A stretch of DNA of 64,000 nucleotides from positions 62,001 to 126,000 of the forward strand of contig NZ_JAASRW010000010.1 in the NCBI RefSeq assembly GCF_011761355.1, written 5' to 3'. The stretch is from Paenibacillus lupini. GTDB taxonomy: Bacteria > Bacillota > Bacilli > Paenibacillales > Paenibacillaceae. This document shows, piece after piece, positions 18,467 to 27,014 of the stretch. The notes beneath the pieces were generated by a model, which did no database searches, had not been told where the DNA came from, and saw nothing but the letters and a program-made list of their open reading frames with translations. The position numbers were made by a program, and so were the translations under genes. Numbering within the stretch: the stretch's first letter is position 1; each line of letters starts with the position of its first letter.

Positions 18467-19201
18467 CTAATCTTCTGAATGCTTGACTTCACCTGTCAAG
18501 TAATAGATCGCGATCTGCGTCCTGTGTTCAAGTCCCGTCTTGTTCAGGATCGACGTGATATAATTGGCAGTCGTGCCTTCGGAGATGAACAACTTCTTCG
18601 AGATTTCCCTGTTAGAGAGCCCTTTAGCGATCTGCGCCATGATTTCGAGTTCCCGTTCTGTGAACAGGCTGCGGTCAATTCGATCCGAACCGGAGGACGA
18701 AGCGGGAGCGGATTGAACCGGATCAGAAGCGGCGAGATGACCGTTATGCTGCTCGCGACCGGTCTGAGGTTGCAATTGCGTACTATTCATCAGATTGGAT
18801 TTGATTGTATTCAGGACGACGTCTTGGAGAACATGATGGTCGTTATATACGCTCTTTATGGCATCCCGGATTCTCTCAGGGTCGTTGTTCTTGAGGAGGT
18901 ACCCTCTGGCGCCCGACCGCACCGCCTCAAGAATGTATTCGTCGTCGTCGAACGTGGTAAGGATCAGCGGCTTGGCCTTCGTCTGCTCTGTCAGGAGACG
19001 GGTTGCCTCTACGCCGTTCATGTTCGGCATTCGCACGTCGAGAAGGGCGACGTCCACTTCGTGCGAACGGCAATAATCAACCGCCTCCGCTCCATCGCTG
19101 ACGGTGGCAACCACCTCGAACTCATCGAACGTGGTGAGGATGATCTTCATTCCTTCACGGATAAACGAATTATCGTCCGCGATCAGCACTTTTATTTTCA
19201 A
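18467..19201 (-). CDS. NarL/FixJ-type response regulator
   Basis: Transcription factor of 244 residues. The receiver domain has D9/D10, phospho-acceptor D55 (LLDVRMP) and K104 (YLLKN). A polar linker rich in Q and S spans about residues 140-170, longer than usual. The LuxR-type helix-turn-helix includes LFTERELEIMAQIAKGLSN. The start is TTG at 19201, placed 8 bp after GAGGAGG; an ATG further upstream would add unrelated residues. It is first in the operon and probably activates it. Confidence 0.92.
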   Translation of the reverse strand: MKIKVLIADDNSFIREGMKIILTTFDEFEVVATVSDGAEAVDYCRSHEVDVALLDVRMPNMNGVEATRLLTEQTKAKPLILTTFDDDEYILEAVRSGARGYLLKNNDPERIRDAIKSVYNDHHVLQDVVLNTIKSNLMNSTQLQPQTGREQHNGHLAASDPVQSAPASSSGSDRIDRSLFTERELEIMAQIAKGLSNREISKKLFISEGTTANYITSILNKTGLEHRTQIAIYYLTGEVKHSED

Positions 19202-19461
19202 TTGTAGGGCCTCCTCATGAACTAGCTTGCGTATCGTATACATTAATACAAGAATATACCAATCGCGCTCGTCCGACAATCCGAGCAAGCGTTAGAGGAT
19301 GAGCCCTTGCGACGGCTTGTATTAATAGAATAGGAGTCATCGGAGCTTTGAAAACCGAACGCAATAATAACAATTTAATTCAATGTTAGAGGAAAGAGGA
19401 GCAGAATAAAGAAGAAGTATTCGTTAAGGCTACCAAATATAAAGGATAAGGGGAGCTGATA

Positions 19462-19902
19462 ATGGAGACAGTCATTATAAATCAAAGTAAAACGTTTACA
19501 CTGTTCGGCGTTTCTAAACTTCATGATCAAAAAAAAGCGTATAGTGAAACGATTTTCGAATTGCTGGATCAGGTTTGGAAGGAAGTGAAAAACAAAGAAC
19601 TCTCTCATACAGGAATAAATCATGTAGTTTATGATATTGATCACATTATATTTGCTGGGATCGAGCTGATCTCTCCGCCTAAAGGAGATTCATTATTGGT
19701 AATGAGGGATGTTATTTTTCAAAAATATGCGTATTGTAAGCACATCGGACCATATAGCGAATTAGACAAAACGTATAGGAGCATACAATCGACTGTTAAC
19801 GCTCTTGGAGAACACCATGAGGCTCCGATATTGGAGATATACGGACATTGGAACGAGGATGAATCAAAGCTTGAAACGGAGATTCTCTATAATCTCAAGT
19901 AA
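19462..19902 (+). CDS. GyrI-like effector-binding domain protein
   Basis: Stand-alone small-molecule-binding domain of 146 residues, of the kind found at the C-terminus of AraC/BmrR regulators and in GyrI. Typical elements are FTLFGVS at the start, the middle strand VYDIDHIIFAGIEL and the last strand ILEIYGHWNEDES. No DNA-binding part is present. The ATG follows GGGGAG. Such proteins may bind drugs or act as hydrolases; nothing in the context decides this. Confidence 0.82.
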   Translation: METVIINQSKTFTLFGVSKLHDQKKAYSETIFELLDQVWKEVKNKELSHTGINHVVYDIDHIIFAGIELISPPKGDSLLVMRDVIFQKYAYCKHIGPYSELDKTYRSIQSTVNALGEHHEAPILEIYGHWNEDESKLETEILYNLK

Positions 19903-20322
19903 GTTATTTTACATCCAATTTTAAAAACGTAATTATGAAGCACAAGGTTCCATTCCAACAAGTTAATTTATTTACAGATGTTCGAGTTAAGGGAAATAAA
20001 TATAGAACTTTAGCTCAACAACAAAAACAGCTGCCGACAGCAATCGGTAGCTGTTTTTATTATTACGGGATCATTTTAGCCTGAAGGTTGTATTTAATCA
20101 TCGCCCTGGTGGTTAATGAAATATTGTTGTTTCATCATGGCAATGTGTTGTTTCATCATGAACACGGCCTCATCCGGTTCTATAATCTTGGCATCATAAC
20201 TAACTCCCCAAATCATGTCTACATAAAAAGCCAACTGCCGGACCGGGGACTTATCATTTTTATAATAGTTTTTAATAATTGGACAAAGAAATACCTTTAA
20301 AGTCTCGATTCAAGCTTTCACC
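19903..20322. other. Stretch without a supportable gene
   Basis: About 420 bp. It starts with the terminator of the GyrI-like gene (20023-20058). From 20309 down to 20094 the minus strand is open and ends with a coding-like text (MIWGVSYDAK, then MMKQHIAMMKQQYF, stop at 20094), but it has no good start codon or ribosome binding site. It may be the decayed end of a gene. Nothing else is visible. Confidence 0.4.
20023..20058 (+). terminator. Terminator of the GyrI-like gene
   Basis: AAACAGCTGCCGA pairs with TCGGTAGCTGTTT, followed by further T residues. Confidence 0.8.
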
Positions 20323-20946
20323 TTAGCTTTCAGCGTCTACGGAGATAGGAATCTTGATGAAGTCTACTCCTACTGACCTCACACCATTATTCGGATCCGT
20401 ATCGGAGCCTACAGCAACCGTAATGTTGAAGTTTTCCGATGGTAAGATTGTTTTTTGATCAGAAATCAAATCAATTATTATTGTTCCAGTTCCTCCTCCT
20501 GAGGGTTTACCTAAATAATCTACACCAATTACAACCTGATTCCTCCATTCCTTACCTAGGGACATATCTCCTTCAGAAGCATATGGCTGTAGAGATGTCT
20601 TTTGATTCTCAGGGTGACTGCTTAGAATATTGGAGATATACCATTTCTTTGGGATGTACACGGTTATTCCGCCGTAATCTTTTGGATCAATCTCATACGA
20701 AGCAACAATTCGCATCCGATCAGCCATTTGTTTTTCGCCCCACACAAAGATCGTTCCTGTTGCTGATGTATTTTGATTTGCAGTATGGGACTTGACGCTG
20801 AATTCCTTAGTAAGCACGATACCATCATTGACTACCGTGTAATCATTAAGCTTCTCTTGAAAAAAGATGTGTTGTACGATTAAGACAGTCACCACAACTA
20901 AAACAGCAGTAAAAGCAACGAAAATGTATTTAGCATACGTCTTCAG
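20323..20946 (-). CDS. Hypothetical membrane-anchored or secreted protein, probable CTG start
   Basis: Unknown protein. The first ATG/GTG/TTG in frame (GTG at 20895) cuts through a hydrophobic stretch and has no binding site. Reading from CTG at 20946, six bases after GGAGGG, gives 207 residues that start MKTYAKYIFVAF and continue as a clean N-terminal membrane anchor of about 20 residues. The outside part is hydrophilic and beta-rich, with a GGGTGTIIIDL segment and no recognised domain. It is divergent from the UPF0158 gene. Confidence 0.65.
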   Translation of the reverse strand: MKTYAKYIFVAFTAVLVVVTVLIVQHIFFQEKLNDYTVVNDGIVLTKEFSVKSHTANQNTSATGTIFVWGEKQMADRMRIVASYEIDPKDYGGITVYIPKKWYISNILSSHPENQKTSLQPYASEGDMSLGKEWRNQVVIGVDYLGKPSGGGTGTIIIDLISDQKTILPSENFNITVAVGSDTDPNNGVRSVGVDFIKIPISVDAES

Positions 20947-21087
20947 ATTTTTCCCTCCAGTTAAAAATTTACATACTTACCAATTTCATTATATCTGAAA
21001 TAAGTTTAATGAGAATAATAGCCAATATGACAATATGTCTGCTGGAATAAAGAACTCTACTAATGAGTAGGAAAGGATGTTTTATTA

Positions 21088-21558
21088 GTGAAGAAACCCG
21101 TGAGTTTGGATGAATTAGTTGGCGAGATTGAAATGGATTTAGAGGATACGTTTACTTATATAGATGTTACAACAGGTGAAGTGATTACATTAACTGGAGA
21201 AGAAATGCGAGCTGCTGAAGATGAACGGCCACTTGAAAATTTCCCCGAATGGCAAAGAGAGAACATTGAACAGGCAATTTGCATACTCGAGGATGAACAA
21301 GGCAAATATGCTGATTTCACGTTGAAAAACGACTACAACGAATATGAGATCATAGAAGAGTTTATAAACACCCTTGAAGATGAAAAGATTAAAGAAGCAC
21401 TAAACGATGCAATTATTGGGAAAGGTGCATTTCGCAAATTTAAAGATAAAATTATAGAATTTGATATTGATAAGCAATGGTATACCTACAAGGAAAACAA
21501 GATAAAGGAATTGGTGATTGAGTGGTGTATCGAACATGATATTGAGTTCCAAAATTGA
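21088..21558 (+). CDS. UPF0158-family protein
   Basis: Cytosolic protein of 156 residues that matches the pattern of the uncharacterised UPF0158 family: an acidic N-terminus with VSLDELVGEIEM, the FPEWQRENIEQA segment, and a C-terminal KQWYTYKENKIKELVIEWCIEH motif. The start is GTG after AGGAAAGGATG. Function is unknown. Composition is A+T-rich compared with the sugar loci. Confidence 0.8.
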   Translation: MKKPVSLDELVGEIEMDLEDTFTYIDVTTGEVITLTGEEMRAAEDERPLENFPEWQRENIEQAICILEDEQGKYADFTLKNDYNEYEIIEEFINTLEDEKIKEALNDAIIGKGAFRKFKDKIIEFDIDKQWYTYKENKIKELVIEWCIEHDIEFQN

Positions 21559-21572
21559 AATATACCAAAAAT

Positions 21573-21596
21573 GAAAGCTGCCACCTTGGCAGCTTC
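21573..21596. terminator. Bidirectional terminator between convergent genes
   Basis: GAAAGCTGCCA pairs with TGGCAGCTTC. The minus strand continues into TTTCATTTTTGG, which suits the YihY gene's opposite neighbour. Confidence 0.7.
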
Positions 21597-21619
21597 GTTA
21601 CTATTTGCTAGTATCCTGA

Positions 21620-22510
21620 CTACAGCTTAATCGAGCGTGATTTTTGCTTACTGTTACTGTTCCGCAGCGCGTTATCAATAGAGGGCTTTGCTTGCCTACC
21701 TGCTAGTGTAGCATTGACCTCTCCGCCTAGAATGATAATATTGGAGCTGATGTACAGCCAGATCAATAGGATGATAATGCCGCCGATGCTTCCGTACGTT
21801 TTGGAATAGTTGCCAAAGTTGTTAATATAGAATTGGAACAGCAACGAGGATACAATCCAGCCAAAGGTCGCAAACATAGCACCTGGAATGGCTGTTTTAA
21901 AACGAATTTTGTGGTTGGGGACAATCCAGTAGAGCAGCGAGAAAACAACAATCATGAACGAAATGGGAAAGACGTATTTCAATGTACCCCAGATGAGTCC
22001 GAAGCCTACCGGGGAATCCAGCCAATTAAATAGAAATTCACCGATTACCTCTCCAAAAATAAGTAAACCAATCGCCAGCAAAATGGCAAGAGCTAACACA
22101 ACCGTCGCCGCAAGCGAGATCGCTCTCACCTTCCAAAACGGGCGGTTTTCTTCGACATCATATGCTTTATTAACACCCTTAATGACGGCATTAACACCAT
22201 TGGACGCTGACCAGAGTGTAGCGATCATACCGATCGATAACAGCGTACCTCTGCTGTTGTTGGTTACCTCCTGCAAAATATTTTGAATCGCTTCACCGGT
22301 TTGCTCCGGCAGCAGACGAATAAGCTCAGCGACGACACTGTCTCCAGACAACTGGACAAAACTCATCAAGCTCACAACAAAAATAAGAAACGGAAAAAAT
22401 GACAAAATAAAATAATACGTAAGCTGCGCCCCTAGAGCAGGAACATCATCATCACGAAAACGGCAGTACAAATTTTTGGAAAATGGAATAATCTTTGAAA
22501 CTCGGTTCAT
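21620..22510 (-). CDS. YihY/BrkB-family integral membrane protein
   Basis: Membrane protein of 296 residues with six hydrophobic helices and the family marks ALGAQLTYYFILSFFPFLIF near the start, WSASNGVNAVIKGVNKAYD in the middle and YGSIGGIIILLIWLY before the last helix. The family is widespread and of uncertain function; it was once misnamed ribonuclease BN. The ATG at 22510 lies 8 bp after GAGGAG; the GTG and ATG just upstream are too close to that site. Confidence 0.88.
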   Translation of the reverse strand: MNRVSKIIPFSKNLYCRFRDDDVPALGAQLTYYFILSFFPFLIFVVSLMSFVQLSGDSVVAELIRLLPEQTGEAIQNILQEVTNNSRGTLLSIGMIATLWSASNGVNAVIKGVNKAYDVEENRPFWKVRAISLAATVVLALAILLAIGLLIFGEVIGEFLFNWLDSPVGFGLIWGTLKYVFPISFMIVVFSLLYWIVPNHKIRFKTAIPGAMFATFGWIVSSLLFQFYINNFGNYSKTYGSIGGIIILLIWLYISSNIIILGGEVNATLAGRQAKPSIDNALRNSNSKQKSRSIKL

Positions 22511-22698
22511 TGCCATCACTCCTCTTATAAGTAGGTAAACAAGAGAAGCCTAACTTTAAACAGGAGTTATCATCTAAAACTTGATTCGAAAATGTGCTGG
22601 AGTTTATTTATTCGGATATTGAAACTCAAGGTATAGACAACGTAAAATTACTAACAAATACGTTTAGTAATCGATGAGATGAAGAGGGGGAAAAGGAA

Positions 22699-23154
22699 AT
22701 GAAGACGATCAAGTGCATGATGGAGCACCTGTACTGGGCGGACGGACGTATATTGGACGCGCTCGAGGAGAGTGGAACGAAGAACAAGGACCTTCTGAAG
22801 CTGGTTCGGCACGTCGCGGTCGCGGAACAAGTCTGGCTGTCCCGATTGCAAGGCAAGGGCAGTGCGCAATATTCGTTGTGGGAGGAAGCGGAAGACCTGA
22901 TGGAGATCCGGACGATGTTCGAAGAAAACGCCAAGCAATATCGCGTTTATATCGAAGGACTGGAGGAATCCGAGTTGGACGAGATGATCGACTATGCGAA
23001 CCAGAGCGGGGTTCCGTTCCAAACATCCGCCCGGGACATCCTGTTGCAGGTCCTCTTACATGGGCAATATCACCGGGGACAGATCAATCGGGCACTTCGG
23101 ATCGAATCGGCACAACCAGTTCAAGTCGATTACATTACGTTCGCGAGGCTCTAA
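22699..23154 (+). CDS. DinB-family putative metal-dependent protein
   Basis: Four-helix-bundle protein of 151 residues with the metal-binding triad of the DinB/YfiT superfamily: H38 (RHVAVAEQVWL) plus H121 and H125 (LLHGQYHRGQI). Members include thiol transferases and dehalogenase-like enzymes; the substrate here is unknown. The ATG follows GAAAAGGAA. It is a single gene between membrane protein genes. Confidence 0.88.
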   Translation: MKTIKCMMEHLYWADGRILDALEESGTKNKDLLKLVRHVAVAEQVWLSRLQGKGSAQYSLWEEAEDLMEIRTMFEENAKQYRVYIEGLEESELDEMIDYANQSGVPFQTSARDILLQVLLHGQYHRGQINRALRIESAQPVQVDYITFARL

Positions 23155-23190
23155 CAATAAGCCTTTTTGGAGGTGGAGGAGTAGCACTCG

Positions 23191-23577
23191 TCACTCAATC
23201 ACCGTGATTCGGCTCGGAAAATTGGCCAGATTCGTGCTCACGATCTCGACTCTATGGTCAACTCGGAGAGCCTCGAGCACCTCTGGCACGTTTATTTTGA
23301 AACGCTTTAGCTTACCGTCATCCCGCAGCACGTTAATGATACTGGCCTCCTTGTTTATGATGCGGCCCTGAATCGTTCGCCGCGCCTTCGTCAGCAGGTC
23401 GATTAGCATCACGACAAGGAGCCCCAGAAACACTAGACTAACGAGGAAATATGTAAAGCCAATAAATGCCGGTACCAGTTGATGGTCCGTATTGAATAAA
23501 CGCACCACTGAGAACGCTAGCTGCAGTGTGCAGATTATTATGAAGGTCACAATGGTTTTGTGCGGTTTTAGTTGCAT
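23191..23577 (-). CDS. Hypothetical membrane protein, two helices and a cytosolic tail
   Basis: Protein of 128 residues that I do not recognise. Two membrane helices lie at about residues 8-28 and 38-62, followed by a basic stretch and a beta-rich tail (RDDGKLKRFKINVP) resembling a small SH3- or OB-like domain. The ATG follows GGAG by 9 bp. It is convergent with the DinB gene and divergent from the lipoprotein gene. Confidence 0.65.
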   Translation of the reverse strand: MQLKPHKTIVTFIIICTLQLAFSVVRLFNTDHQLVPAFIGFTYFLVSLVFLGLLVVMLIDLLTKARRTIQGRIINKEASIINVLRDDGKLKRFKINVPEVLEALRVDHRVEIVSTNLANFPSRITVIE

Positions 23578-23751
23578 TGCTGTTCACTCCTGTCCGTTAC
23601 TTCTACTTTCAAATCCCTTACTCCACCGACTTCCGCATCAAAAATAAAAGATTGAGCCGCTGCCGTCATTATAACGCGGAAAATCCTCATTAGGAATAAG
23701 CTTGAAACAAAAAAACAACCCATTTCGTCTGATAAAATTGGAGGGGTGGGA

Positions 23752-24234
23752 ATGAGAATAGCAAAGTTTTTATTATGTTTGACTTTACTTTGTCTAATGT
23801 TAGTCACTGCTTGTACGAATTCGAAACCCACAAAAGATATGGGGGAACTGTACAGCTTAGCATTAGATGCGTACATGCCAATTGACGAAGGTCTAAATGG
23901 AAATATGAAATATATTGCAATTGACATGAGTACCTTTAAAGACCTTGATGATACAGACAAGAAACAAATCTTAATGTATTTTAATAAATACAATGTTGAA
24001 GTAATAGAAGCGACATATGACCAACTAAAGTCCGAGGGGCTATATAACCCTCAGACGATGGTTCTTGACGGTGTTTTGCTGCGAGTCGAAAAGACAGAGA
24101 TTAAAAACAAGAAGTTTGTTGTTGAAGGCTCTAAAAATAGAGCTGGTGATGGAGCAATAGGAACAAAAGTTATTGTTGAATACAAAAACGGTAAATGGCA
24201 AGTAACAAAAGCGGATGGTACTTGGGAAAGTTGA
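23752..24234 (+). CDS. Hypothetical lipoprotein
   Basis: Secreted lipoprotein of about 160 residues. The signal peptide ends in the lipobox VTAC, and the mature part has a C-terminal strand pattern ending GTKVIVEYKNGKWQVTKADGTWES, as in small peptide-binding or NTF2-like domains. The ATG at 23752 follows GGAGGGG; the GTG two codons earlier lies within that site. The A+T-rich sequence differs from its neighbours. Function is unknown. Confidence 0.72.
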   Translation: MRIAKFLLCLTLLCLMLVTACTNSKPTKDMGELYSLALDAYMPIDEGLNGNMKYIAIDMSTFKDLDDTDKKQILMYFNKYNVEVIEATYDQLKSEGLYNPQTMVLDGVLLRVEKTEIKNKKFVVEGSKNRAGDGAIGTKVIVEYKNGKWQVTKADGTWES

Positions 24235-24363
24235 ATGACAGGGGGACTTTCTTGCTCAGCCCTTATGTGAAAGCAAGCTTTAAGAAGATTTTCGAACAAG
24301 AAACCAAAGGCTGGGGTAAGCGTCTCATTGAACAGACTATTTGGCTAATACAATGGCAACTGT

Positions 24364-24395
24364 CAAAAACCGCCCAATATTTTGGACGGTTTTTG
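24364..24395 (+). terminator. Terminator downstream of the lipoprotein gene
   Basis: AAAACCGCCC pairs with GGACGGTTTT (one mismatch) and runs into TTTTTG. Confidence 0.65.
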
Positions 24396-24432
24396 TTCTT
24401 GTTAAATCAATCTCTGGTCGATACGCCGAGGA

Positions 24433-24588
24433 TTAAAACATAGGCAGGAGGTATTTTGCGATGAAATACAGCACCCCGAAAGTAATGATCACATAAGCAA
24501 AGTATTTGATAAATGTGGATGCCACACGGCTCGGATCGTGCCTTTTCTCGATATGACGTTCTTCGTAATCGTGCTGTTGAACGGACAT
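24433..24588 (-). CDS. Small membrane protein, 51 residues
   Basis: A short gene on the minus strand: ATG at 24588, stop TAA at 24433. The product begins MSVQQHDYEERHIEKRHD, is strongly charged for 20 residues, then has a single membrane helix (about 28-48) and ends YLLPMF. A GAGGACGGTGA stretch upstream may serve as ribosome binding site. The clean split between charged tail and helix supports a real protein. Function is unknown. Confidence 0.6.
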   Translation of the reverse strand: MSVQQHDYEERHIEKRHDPSRVASTFIKYFAYVIITFGVLYFIAKYLLPMF

Positions 24589-24661
24589 TCGGATCACCGT
24601 CCTCAATTTTTTTTACCTCACTTCACTTCTACTCTTCTTGTACCCGGAGCGGCTTTAAATA

Positions 24662-24704
24662 AAACAGCAGCAGCCAATTTTTAAGTCCATGGCTGCTGCT
24701 GTTT
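24662..24704. terminator. Hairpin, probable bidirectional terminator
   Basis: AAACAGCAGCAGCCA pairs perfectly with TGGCTGCTGCTGTTT around a 13-base loop. A and T residues flank both sides. Confidence 0.6.
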
Positions 24705-24800
24705 CGTTATTAAGGTTAGTGACCCTTGTATTTCAAATTTTTCGCAACAAGCCGCTCCATACAGCGGCGATCAAACTCCCGGCCCCCACCCCAACAAACA

Positions 24801-24823
24801 AAGCCGCCTTTGAGGGCGGTTTT
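24801..24823 (+). terminator. Hairpin with T-run
   Basis: AAGCCGCC and GGGCGGTTTT form a short strong stem followed by TTTTG. It has no gene directly upstream on the plus strand. Confidence 0.5.
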
Positions 24824-24842
24824 GTCGCTTTGATTATGGAAT

Positions 24843-24999
24843 AGATATTGCCCTGCTAGGAGCAGGGGTATGCCTCTGAGGAGCGAAGCGTCCGCCTTTG
24901 TCTGCGGGAAATATCCACTTTAGTGGATTTGTTCAGATTTCCTGCAGACAACCGCGGCCGAAGGGGCATACCCCTCTCCCCTGTATAGGGCATATCTTT
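24843..24999. repeat. Large imperfect palindrome, about 155 nt
   Basis: The two arms pair over nearly their whole length. AGGGGTATGCC on the left matches GGCATACCCCT on the right; TTTGTCTGCGGGAAAT matches ATTTCCTGCAGACAA; the tip is ATCCACTTTAGTGGAT. No open frame covers it. It has the look of a mobile or dispersed intergenic palindrome rather than a simple terminator. Confidence 0.75.
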
Positions 25000-25132
25000 T
25001 CTTTAATCACAACAAATCCACCCTCAGGACAGCTTTGTTTAATCCCAAACTATAAAGTATAAGATCCACTCATGGTTTTCAATTCCCCTCAAATCTACAA
25101 TAAAACTATCACAAGAGAGAAGGGAAAACGCT

Positions 25133-26056
25133 ATGAAAAATGGAGTCATTCGGGAATTGTTTAAAAATCGCACCTTGCTGCTTATGTTCCTCCCAGTAGC
25201 GGTACTCCTATTTCTATTCAACTACTTGCCGCTGGCCGGACTTGTAATCGCCTTCAAAGATTTCGATTTTACCAAGGGGATATTCGGCAGTAATTGGATG
25301 AATCCGCTATTTAATAACTTTGACTATTTGTTCTCCTCGGACACGGCGTTCCGGGCAGTGAGAAACACGATCCTGCTGAATGCGTTGTTCATCATCGTTG
25401 GCCTGATTTTCGAAGTTGGGTTCGCCTTGTTGCTCAACGAGATTAGGAACAAATATTTCAAACGAGTATCACAGTCCTTAACGTTCCTCCCGTTCTTTAT
25501 TTCCTGGATTGTCGTTGGCGTATTCGCCTACAATCTGCTCGACTTCGAGAGTGGTGCGGTCAACCACTTCCTTACAACCATCGGCTTCCAGCCGATCGAC
25601 TTCTATAGTGAAGCGGGACTCTGGCCAATCATTCTTACCATCGCAGTCAGATGGAAGGTGACGGGATACGGCACCATCATTTATCTGGCGGCGCTGACGT
25701 CCATCGATAATTCCTATTATGAAGCGGCTTCGATTGATGGAGCCACAAGATGGCAGCAAATCCGCTATATCAGCATTCCGATGCTGAGACCAACGATCAT
25801 TATACTAACCCTACTGGCTGTGGGAAGAATTATGAATGCGGATTTCGGCATGTTTTACGCGATGGTTGGCGACGCTTCGCTGCTCTTCCCAACAACAGAT
25901 GTAATCGACACCTTTGTCTACCGCAGCTTGCGTAAATCCGGCGACATCGGAATGGCTTCCGCGGCAGGCTTCCTGCAGTCGATGATTGCCTTCGTTCTGG
26001 TTATTGTCAGCAACTACGCAGCTCGCAAAATCGATAAAGATTCGGCTATCTTCTAG
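25133..26056 (+). CDS. Sugar ABC transporter permease, LplB type
   Basis: Membrane subunit of a carbohydrate importer, 307 residues with six helices. The EAA loop is visible as YYEAASIDGATRWQQIRYI, and the C-terminus is the charged RKIDKDSAIF. GAAGGG lies upstream of the ATG. It is first of a tight three-gene set (17 bp, then 56 bp gaps) with a second permease and a binding protein. No ATPase gene is present, as is usual for this class, which shares a common MsmX-like ATPase. Confidence 0.93.
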   Translation: MKNGVIRELFKNRTLLLMFLPVAVLLFLFNYLPLAGLVIAFKDFDFTKGIFGSNWMNPLFNNFDYLFSSDTAFRAVRNTILLNALFIIVGLIFEVGFALLLNEIRNKYFKRVSQSLTFLPFFISWIVVGVFAYNLLDFESGAVNHFLTTIGFQPIDFYSEAGLWPIILTIAVRWKVTGYGTIIYLAALTSIDNSYYEAASIDGATRWQQIRYISIPMLRPTIIILTLLAVGRIMNADFGMFYAMVGDASLLFPTTDVIDTFVYRSLRKSGDIGMASAAGFLQSMIAFVLVIVSNYAARKIDKDSAIF

Positions 26057-26073
26057 AACGGAGGAAACATAAT

Positions 26074-26958
26074 ATGCCTGTCAAAAAACTCTCAATCTCG
26101 CAGTCTCTCATCATTCTCTTCATTTCCTTGTTCAGCTTGTCCTGTTTATTCCCATTCATCATGGTTATATCAGGCTCGCTAAGCACAGAAAAGGACATTA
26201 TGGATTACGGCTATACACTCTGGCCGCATCATATAACGTTTGACTCTTATCGGATTCTGTTTCTTGGCTCCAACCGGATCATTGATGCATACGGCATCAG
26301 TATTCTTGTAACGACAGCAGGGACGGTCCTGTCTGTGCTCGTCACCAGCATGGGGGCGTATGTAATGGCAAGACGCTCCTTCAAGTACCGTAATATTTTA
26401 TCGGTCTACGTTATTATTACGATGCTGTTCAACGGCGGTCTGGTGCCATGGTATATCATCTGCGTTCATTATCTCGATCTGAAAGACTCGCTATGGGCAC
26501 TGATTTTACCGATGCTCGCTAATGCGTTCAATATGTTCCTCATTCGTAACTTCATGCATTCGATTCCCGAGGAAATTAATGAGTCGGCGAAAATGGACGG
26601 AGCGGGAGAATTCAAAATTTTTTACCGCCTTGTGATGCCGCTCTCGCTGCCAGTGCTCGCAACCGTTGGTTTGTTCGTCGCATTAAGCTACTGGAATGAT
26701 TGGTTCCTTGGCCTGATGTTCGTCGACAAGCAAGAGCTCCAGCCGCTGCAGCTCTTACTGCGGACGCTCGTCTCCAACGTCGATTTCCTGAAGAGTTCAA
26801 GCAACGCTTCTGCGATGCAGCGCATATCGGCGCAAATTCCGTCAGAATCGATCAAGATGGCACTTACTGTCGTCACGATCGGCCCAATTGTTTTCCTATA
26901 TCCATTCTTGCAGCGTTATTTCGTCAAGGGTCTTATGGTAGGTGCGGTAAAGGGATGA
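26074..26958 (+). CDS. Sugar ABC transporter permease, YtcP type
   Basis: Second membrane subunit, 294 residues, six helices, with the EAA loop INESAKMDGAGEFKIFYR and the family's end PFLQRYFVKGLMVGAVKG. GGAGGAAAC precedes the ATG. It pairs with the upstream LplB-type protein to form the channel. Confidence 0.93.
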   Translation: MPVKKLSISQSLIILFISLFSLSCLFPFIMVISGSLSTEKDIMDYGYTLWPHHITFDSYRILFLGSNRIIDAYGISILVTTAGTVLSVLVTSMGAYVMARRSFKYRNILSVYVIITMLFNGGLVPWYIICVHYLDLKDSLWALILPMLANAFNMFLIRNFMHSIPEEINESAKMDGAGEFKIFYRLVMPLSLPVLATVGLFVALSYWNDWFLGLMFVDKQELQPLQLLLRTLVSNVDFLKSSSNASAMQRISAQIPSESIKMALTVVTIGPIVFLYPFLQRYFVKGLMVGAVKG

Positions 26959-27014
26959 CTATATCGGCTAACGCCGTGTAGTATATAAATGACAAGCATA
27001 AGGGAGAGGTCAGG

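Larger units (their letters stand above)
24589..25132. other. Gene-free stretch rich in hairpins
   Basis: About 540 bp without a gene. It contains a perfect 15-bp-stem hairpin at 24662-24704, a GCCGCC/GGGCGG terminator at 24801-24823 and the large palindrome at 24843-24999. The promoter region of the following ABC transporter operon lies in the last 100 bp. Confidence 0.6.

Noticed and set aside
19935..20084. 49-residue plus-strand open frame
   Set aside because: It has no ribosome binding site and runs through the terminator of the preceding gene.
20088..20300. 70-residue plus-strand open frame
   Set aside because: Non-ATG start without a binding site; the opposite strand looks more coding-like, though also decayed.
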